Below, in pieces: positions 60,181 to 64,000 of a DNA stretch of 64,000 nt. The notes below the pieces were generated by a model. The model had not been told where the DNA came from, did not search any database, and saw only the letters and a program-made list of their open reading frames with translations. The translations under genes were made by a program, and so were the position numbers. The stretch's first letter is position 1. Every line of letters begins with the position of its first letter. Source of the DNA: Streptomyces acidiscabies. GTDB lineage: Bacteria; Actinomycetota; Actinomycetes; Streptomycetales; Streptomycetaceae. The stretch spans positions 186,001 to 250,000 of the forward strand of contig NZ_JAGJBY010000002.1 of the NCBI RefSeq assembly GCF_020010905.1. The letters run 5' to 3'.

Positions 60181-61380
60181 GTGACCGAGAAGGCCGACCT
60201 CCAGTCTGTCCTTGACCGTGCCGCAGCCGGTGGACGGATCACCCCCGAGGAGGCGCTCGTCCTCTACCGGGACGCCCCCCTGCACGCGCTCGGCGCCGCC
60301 GCCGACGCCGTACGCCGTAAGAGGTACGCGGGTACCGAGCACATCGCGACGTACATCATCGAGCGGAACATCAACTACACGAACGTGTGTGTCACGGCGT
60401 GCAAGTTCTGCGCGTTCTACGCCCCGCCGACGGCCAAGGACAAGGGCTGGACCCGCGACCTGGACGACATCCTGCGCCGGTGCGCGGAGACCGTCGAGCT
60501 CGGCGGGACGCAGATCATGTTCCAGGGCGGGCACCACCCGGACTACGGGGTGGAGTACTACGAGGAGCACTTCGCGGCGATCAAGAAGGCGTTCCCGCAG
60601 CTGGTCATCCACTCCCTCGGGGCCTCCGAGGTCGAGCACATGGCCAGGATCTCCAAGGTGAGCGTCGAGGAGGCGATCCGGCGGATCAACGCGGCCGGAC
60701 TCGACTCCTTCGCGGGCGCCGGCGCGGAGTTGCTCCCCGAGCGGCCCCGCAAGGCCATCGCGCCGCTCAAGGAGTCCGGCGAGCGCTGGCTGGAGATCAT
60801 GGAGACGGCGCACAACCTGGGCGTCGAGTCCACCTCCACGATGCTCATGGGCACCGGCGAGACCAACGCCGAACGCATCGAGCACCTGCGGATGATCCGC
60901 GACGTCCAGGACCGCACGGGCGGCTTCCGCGCGTTCATCCCGTACCTCTACCAGCCGCAGAACAACCACCTGAAGGGCCGCACGCAGGCCACGATCTTCG
61001 AGTACCTGCGGATGATCGCCATTTCGCGCCTCTTCATGGACAACATCGCCCACATCCAGGGGTCTTGGCTCACCACGGGCCAGGACGCGGGCCAACTCAC
61101 CCTGCACTACGGCGCGGACGACCTCGGCTCGATCATGCTGGAGGAGAACGTCGTCTCGGCGGCCGGTGCCAAGCACCGCTCCAACCTCCAGGAAATGATC
61201 GACATGATCCGCTCGGCGGGCCGCGTCCCGGCGCAGCGCGCCACGACGTACGAGCACCTCGTCGTCCACGACGACCCCGCCAACGACCCGGTGGACAAGC
61301 GGGTGGTGTCCCACATCTCCTCCACGGCGATCGAAGGCGGCACCGCACACCCCGAGTTGAAGATCCTGACGTCCAACTAG
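60181..61380 (+). CDS. mqnC: Cyclic dehypoxanthine futalosine synthase MqnC (radical SAM)
   Basis: This 399-aa radical SAM enzyme cyclises dehypoxanthine futalosine, a later step of menaquinone synthesis. The iron-sulfur cysteines C70, C74 and C77 lie in TNVCVTACKFCAFYA. Further family motifs: ILRRCAETVELGGTQIMFQGGHHPDYGVEYYE and GMDSFAGAGAELLPERPRKAIAPLKESGERWLEIMETAH. Start GTG 60181 follows GAAAGGGA. It is paralogous to MqnE at 42625. The next gene starts 8 bases after its stop. Confidence 0.95.
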   Translation: MTEKADLQSVLDRAAAGGRITPEEALVLYRDAPLHALGAAADAVRRKRYAGTEHIATYIIERNINYTNVCVTACKFCAFYAPPTAKDKGWTRDLDDILRRCAETVELGGTQIMFQGGHHPDYGVEYYEEHFAAIKKAFPQLVIHSLGASEVEHMARISKVSVEEAIRRINAAGLDSFAGAGAELLPERPRKAIAPLKESGERWLEIMETAHNLGVESTSTMLMGTGETNAERIEHLRMIRDVQDRTGGFRAFIPYLYQPQNNHLKGRTQATIFEYLRMIAISRLFMDNIAHIQGSWLTTGQDAGQLTLHYGADDLGSIMLEENVVSAAGAKHRSNLQEMIDMIRSAGRVPAQRATTYEHLVVHDDPANDPVDKRVVSHISSTAIEGGTAHPELKILTSN

Positions 61381-61387
61381 GCACCCG

Positions 61388-62047
61388 GTGCTGACGATTC
61401 ACACCGCGCCCCTGCTGCTGCCGGTAGGGGCGCCCCCGGTCGAGAACGGCGCGGTCGCGGTGGCCGGCGACCGCGTCACGGCCTTCGGCGCGTACGACGA
61501 CGTCGTGGCCGTCGCCCCGGCCGCGCGGGTGCGCCGCTGGCCCGGCACCCTCACCCCCGGCCTGCGCCAGTGGCACCCCCTGTGGCTGCTGCGCCGCTGC
61601 TACCACCCCGACCCGCGCGAGGCCGACGAGCTGGGTGAACTCCCCCTCTGGGGCGAGGAGTTGGCCGCACTGGAACTGTCCGAGGCCCGCTGGTCCGGCA
61701 GCGTACGGCGCGGTATCCAGCGGATGATGGCTCACGGTACGACGGCCGTCGCGGCACCCGGCGCCCGCTTCACCGACCCCCTCGTCGCACCGGCGATCGC
61801 CCGCTCGGGCCTGGCCGTTGTCACCATCGAGGGTGCTCCCGGCCAACTGCTCGGCGAGCGGCCCGACTTGGACCCGTTCGCCGAGGGGTACGACCTGCCC
61901 GGCACCGTGCACGCGCCGCTGGCCGTCGGAGGCCGGGCCGACCTCGCCGTGTTCGACGTCCCCGACGAAGCCGCCCTCACCGCGAAGGGCGCCGCCACCT
62001 GCGTGGCCACCGTCGTCAACGGGCGTCTGCTGTACCGGAGTCGGTGA
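61388..62047 (+). CDS. Imidazolonepropionase-like amidohydrolase-fold protein
   Basis: This 219-aa protein resembles composite-domain parts of amidohydrolases (VENGAVAVAGDRVTAFGAYDDVV and TLTPGLRQWHPL, as at the start; RADLAVFDVPDEAALTAKGAATCVATVVNGRLLYRSR, as at the end) but lacks the metal-binding HxH and catalytic barrel. I recall such short forms next to mqnC in Streptomyces. It may be a degenerate or accessory protein. It starts at GTG 61388 eight bases after mqnC and is probably cotranscribed. Confidence 0.75.
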   Translation: MLTIHTAPLLLPVGAPPVENGAVAVAGDRVTAFGAYDDVVAVAPAARVRRWPGTLTPGLRQWHPLWLLRRCYHPDPREADELGELPLWGEELAALELSEARWSGSVRRGIQRMMAHGTTAVAAPGARFTDPLVAPAIARSGLAVVTIEGAPGQLLGERPDLDPFAEGYDLPGTVHAPLAVGGRADLAVFDVPDEAALTAKGAATCVATVVNGRLLYRSR

Positions 62048-62077
62048 ACTCGGGGGAGCGGGGGCCGGGTTGGCGCG

Positions 62078-63109
62078 CTAACCCGCGAGCGCCTTGCCGA
62101 ACGCCCCCGAACTCTGGTCCACCCCACTGCAATTGGTCGCCGCGTCGTTCTGGCCGACGGTGTCCGACGCGCACTGCTGGTCGCGGAACGTCGACCACAT
62201 CGACACCCACGAGACCCCCTTCTCCTCGGCGAACGACCGGAGTTGGGCCGCGTCGGAGAGGGTGAAGGTCTCGTTCGCGATGTCGTTGACGCCGATCATC
62301 GAGGTCAGCGCGAGGCCGTGCCAGGCGGACTCGTCGGTGGTGCCGAAGACGGACTTCAGCTGGGTGTGCGTGGCCGTCGCGGAGGTGATCGCGTAGTCGC
62401 CCATGTCCCCGGTGTAGGTCTCGCTGTAGTTCATGGTCATGATGTTGACCGTGGCGACCTGGACGTCGTACTTGTTCGCGGAGGCGAGCAGCGCGAGGCC
62501 GTCCGCGTCGAGGCCGGAGGGCATCACCGGCAGGGTGAAGGTGACCTCCAACTCGGGGCGGTCCTTCTGGAGTTGGGCGATCGCCTGGGAGCGCCGGGCG
62601 ACCGAGGCACTGTCGGTGAGGGTGGTGCCCTCGATGTCGAAGTCGGCCTGCGTCGAACCCGCCGCGTCCAGCGCCGCGCCGTACGCCGCCGCCAGCTTCG
62701 AGGCGCTGGTGCAGACCGTCGCCAGCTCCTTGCCGGAGGCGCCGCCGAAGGAGACCCGGACGCTCGAACCGGACGCGGTCAGTTTGGATATCCGGGACTT
62801 CACCGCCGTATCGCCGACGGCCGTCGTCCCGTTCCACTTCGCCGTGCACGTGCTGCCGTCGGAGATCACGAACGCCAGGTTGTATGTCGCCGGGGAGCCC
62901 GCCGAGTCGTTGGCGGACGCTTCCGTAGCACTCACGTAGGGGGCGTACCTCGTGGTGGTAGGGGATACCGAAGGGCTGGGGAAGGGCGACTCCGGTTCCG
63001 CCGCCCCCGCCGCCGCGTCCGACGTCGTACCGGAGTCGGACGAACAGCCCGCCACGGCCAGCGCGAACAGACAGGTCAGCCCGGACAGCGGCACCAGGAA
63101 ACTCCGCAT
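62078..63109 (-). CDS. Glycoside hydrolase family 18-like lipoprotein
   Basis: This 343-aa exported protein has a lipobox (LTCLFALAVAGC, Cys near residue 20) and a Ser/Pro/Gly linker, then a GH18-like barrel. The catalytic Asp-x-Asp-x-Glu is seen as DFDIEG in TQADFDIEGTTLTD, and the region KYDVQVATVNIMTMNYSETYTG matches barrel strands. Chitinases of this type (ChiD/bifid-like) act on chitin or wall glycans. It is convergent with the amidohydrolase-like gene and diverges from a gene pair likely to build surface glycan. Confidence 0.82.
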   Translation of the reverse strand: MRSFLVPLSGLTCLFALAVAGCSSDSGTTSDAAAGAAEPESPFPSPSVSPTTTRYAPYVSATEASANDSAGSPATYNLAFVISDGSTCTAKWNGTTAVGDTAVKSRISKLTASGSSVRVSFGGASGKELATVCTSASKLAAAYGAALDAAGSTQADFDIEGTTLTDSASVARRSQAIAQLQKDRPELEVTFTLPVMPSGLDADGLALLASANKYDVQVATVNIMTMNYSETYTGDMGDYAITSATATHTQLKSVFGTTDESAWHGLALTSMIGVNDIANETFTLSDAAQLRSFAEEKGVSWVSMWSTFRDQQCASDTVGQNDAATNCSGVDQSSGAFGKALAG

Positions 63110-63331
63110 CGCGTGTAAGCACCCACTTTCGTGATTTCTGTCTCGGTGGAGAGAGCAGCGCCGAAACAAAAGGGGTTTCCGGCGGAACGGTCAACTCTGC
63201 CGTGCCGGACGGGCGTCGCGTAGGCGTTTTCCCTGTTCTCTCAGCAAAAGGACAGATTCGAACGTTTCTCATGGGTCTCTCACACGGAAGACGGAGTTTG
63301 GTCCACATAAACGCTCCTTAATGTCCAGGGA

Positions 63332-63697
63332 ATGCAATCCGAGCCTGCCATCGAAAGCCGTGCGGCCACTCGCGGACGGCGACGCAAACGCGGCGCCGGG
63401 CCCGTGTTCGTCGACAACTCCGGGCGCAGGTCCAAGGCGCTGCGCCGGATCGGCCTCCTCGTCGGCGTCGGCTGCCTCGCCTACGCCGTGATCCTCGGCG
63501 CCGCGTTCATGGGGTGGGGGTCCTCGCTGACGCCGTCCTCTCTGCTGCCGTTTGGCCGGGGCGACCAGGTCGGCGCACCCAGGGGCGTACCGACGGGCGC
63601 GCCCACCGGCTCCCCGCCCGCGCTCCCCTCGGGCGCCACCCCGACGTCCGCCCCGTCCCCGTCCGCATCTCCGTCCGCCTCCGCGTCGGCCGGCTGA
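63332..63697 (+). CDS. Small membrane protein with a Pro/Ser tail
   Basis: This 121-aa protein has a basic N-terminus (RAATRGRRRKRG), one helix (IGLLVGVGCLAYAVILGAAFMG) and a Ser/Pro/Ala tail that is probably extracellular. Start ATG 63332 follows CTTAATGTCCAGGG. It directly precedes a gene starting with a similar basic-plus-helix N-terminus, so both may anchor one surface-polysaccharide system; this is inferred from position. Confidence 0.7.
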   Translation: MQSEPAIESRAATRGRRRKRGAGPVFVDNSGRRSKALRRIGLLVGVGCLAYAVILGAAFMGWGSSLTPSSLLPFGRGDQVGAPRGVPTGAPTGSPPALPSGATPTSAPSPSASPSASASAG

Positions 63698-63825
63698 CCG
63701 GGTCCGGTCGACCGGCCCAACTCCGGCCGCTCGACCCGCAGTTGGCGAACTGGCCGCAGAACCCCGGGAGTTCAGGGCGACAGACCGGAACGGACCGGTA
63801 CCGAACGGAACATAGAGGCACCACC

Positions 63826-64000
63826 ATGGCTACGACGACGTCCCCCCGAGGCCGCCGCCGCGCCCCCTCCCGCATCGGCCGGGCAGCGGGCAAGGCGGCG
63901 GCGCTCCAGAAACCGAGGGTCATCCTCGCGCTGCTGCTCCTGCTCGCGCTGACCAGCGTGATGCTCCTCGACGGCTATCTGCGCGCCGAGGTCGGCGGCG
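63826..64000 (+). CDS. Probable bifunctional polysaccharide deacetylase/glycosyltransferase, 5' end only
   Basis: Partial gene running off the right edge: 58 codons are visible. The sequence (MATTTSPRGRRRAPSRIGRAAGKAAAL, then VILALLLLLALTSVMLLDGYL) is a basic cytoplasmic end and a membrane helix. I recall similar N-termini in Streptomyces bifunctional polysaccharide deacetylase/GT2 proteins next to a small membrane protein, but the catalytic parts are outside the window. A promoter-like GGAACATAGAGGCACC precedes the ATG. Confidence 0.5.
   Translation, partial: MATTTSPRGRRRAPSRIGRAAGKAAALQKPRVILALLLLLALTSVMLLDGYLRAEVGG

Overview
This window is high-GC actinobacterial chromosome and almost certainly Streptomyces. 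Third codon positions are strongly G/C, GTG starts and ATGA/GTGA/TGATG gene junctions are common, and the gene content is typical of the genus: system II cytochrome c maturation next to hemL, FurA-KatG, a PQQ-repeat Ser/Thr kinase, and the futalosine menaquinone pathway. From memory, the order hemL ... ccdA-resB-ccsB ... ubiD-ubiA-ubiX-mqnE ... mqnA ... mqnC matches the core region around SCO4469-SCO4550 of S. coelicolor. This was not checked by search.

Layout. 1-14.3 kb is accessory and repeat-rich. An IS5-type insertion sequence splits a small membrane-protein gene that was translationally coupled to an SDR gene. It is followed by a secreted protein, two different tandem-repeat arrays, a divergent HxlR/quinone-oxidoreductase pair, an AraC regulator with a large in-frame repeat expansion, a luciferase-like monooxygenase/FMN reductase pair, a two-component system, an exported hydrolase whose linker is made of a dispersed Streptomyces repeat, a 163-bp MITE fused to the end of a TetR gene, and an M20 peptidase. 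14.3-24.4 kb holds a Tat-type polysaccharide-deacetylase-like lipoprotein, a histidine phosphatase, hemL, the system II cytochrome c set (TlpA/ResA-like, CcdA, ResB, CcsB) and an ECF sigma factor with its CU044_5270-type partner. 25.4-29 kb carries an unusual coupled pair: a P-loop NTPase and a membrane-anchored, solute-binding-protein-like sensor with no transporter. 29-38.5 kb holds katG-furA, a frameshifted deaminase, a 2OG-Fe(II) oxygenase, a transglutaminase-like protein, a PQQ-type Ser/Thr kinase, a DinB protein and a PLDc_N protein.

38.6-43.8 kb is the menaquinone cluster (UbiD-, UbiA- and UbiX-type proteins, an Lrp regulator, MqnE). MqnA lies at 57.4 kb and MqnC at 60.2 kb, so six steps or accessory steps of one pathway are spread over 23 kb. 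The futalosine hydrolase (MqnB) and MqnD are not seen in the window. 44.8-51.3 kb is a lipid module: a TetR regulator, a MaoC hydratase, FabG4 and a thiolase diverging from a perfect 16-bp palindrome, and an acyl-CoA synthetase. 51.3-57 kb holds an SDR/phosphotransferase pair, a LysR regulator with a repeated C-terminus, a methyltransferase, AzlCD with a divergent XRE-cupin regulator, and a cold-shock protein. The right end (58-64 kb) has membrane proteins, an orphan A24 prepilin peptidase, a GH18-like lipoprotein and the start of a probable surface-polysaccharide gene.

The most notable features are mobile or repeat DNA adopted into coding sequence (IS, MITE, dispersed repeat, 45-bp and 96-bp protein-level repeats), the NTPase/anchored-sensor pair, a clean one-base frameshift in a deaminase gene, and an apparent excess of the 7-mer GTACTAC, often placed by rare codons.
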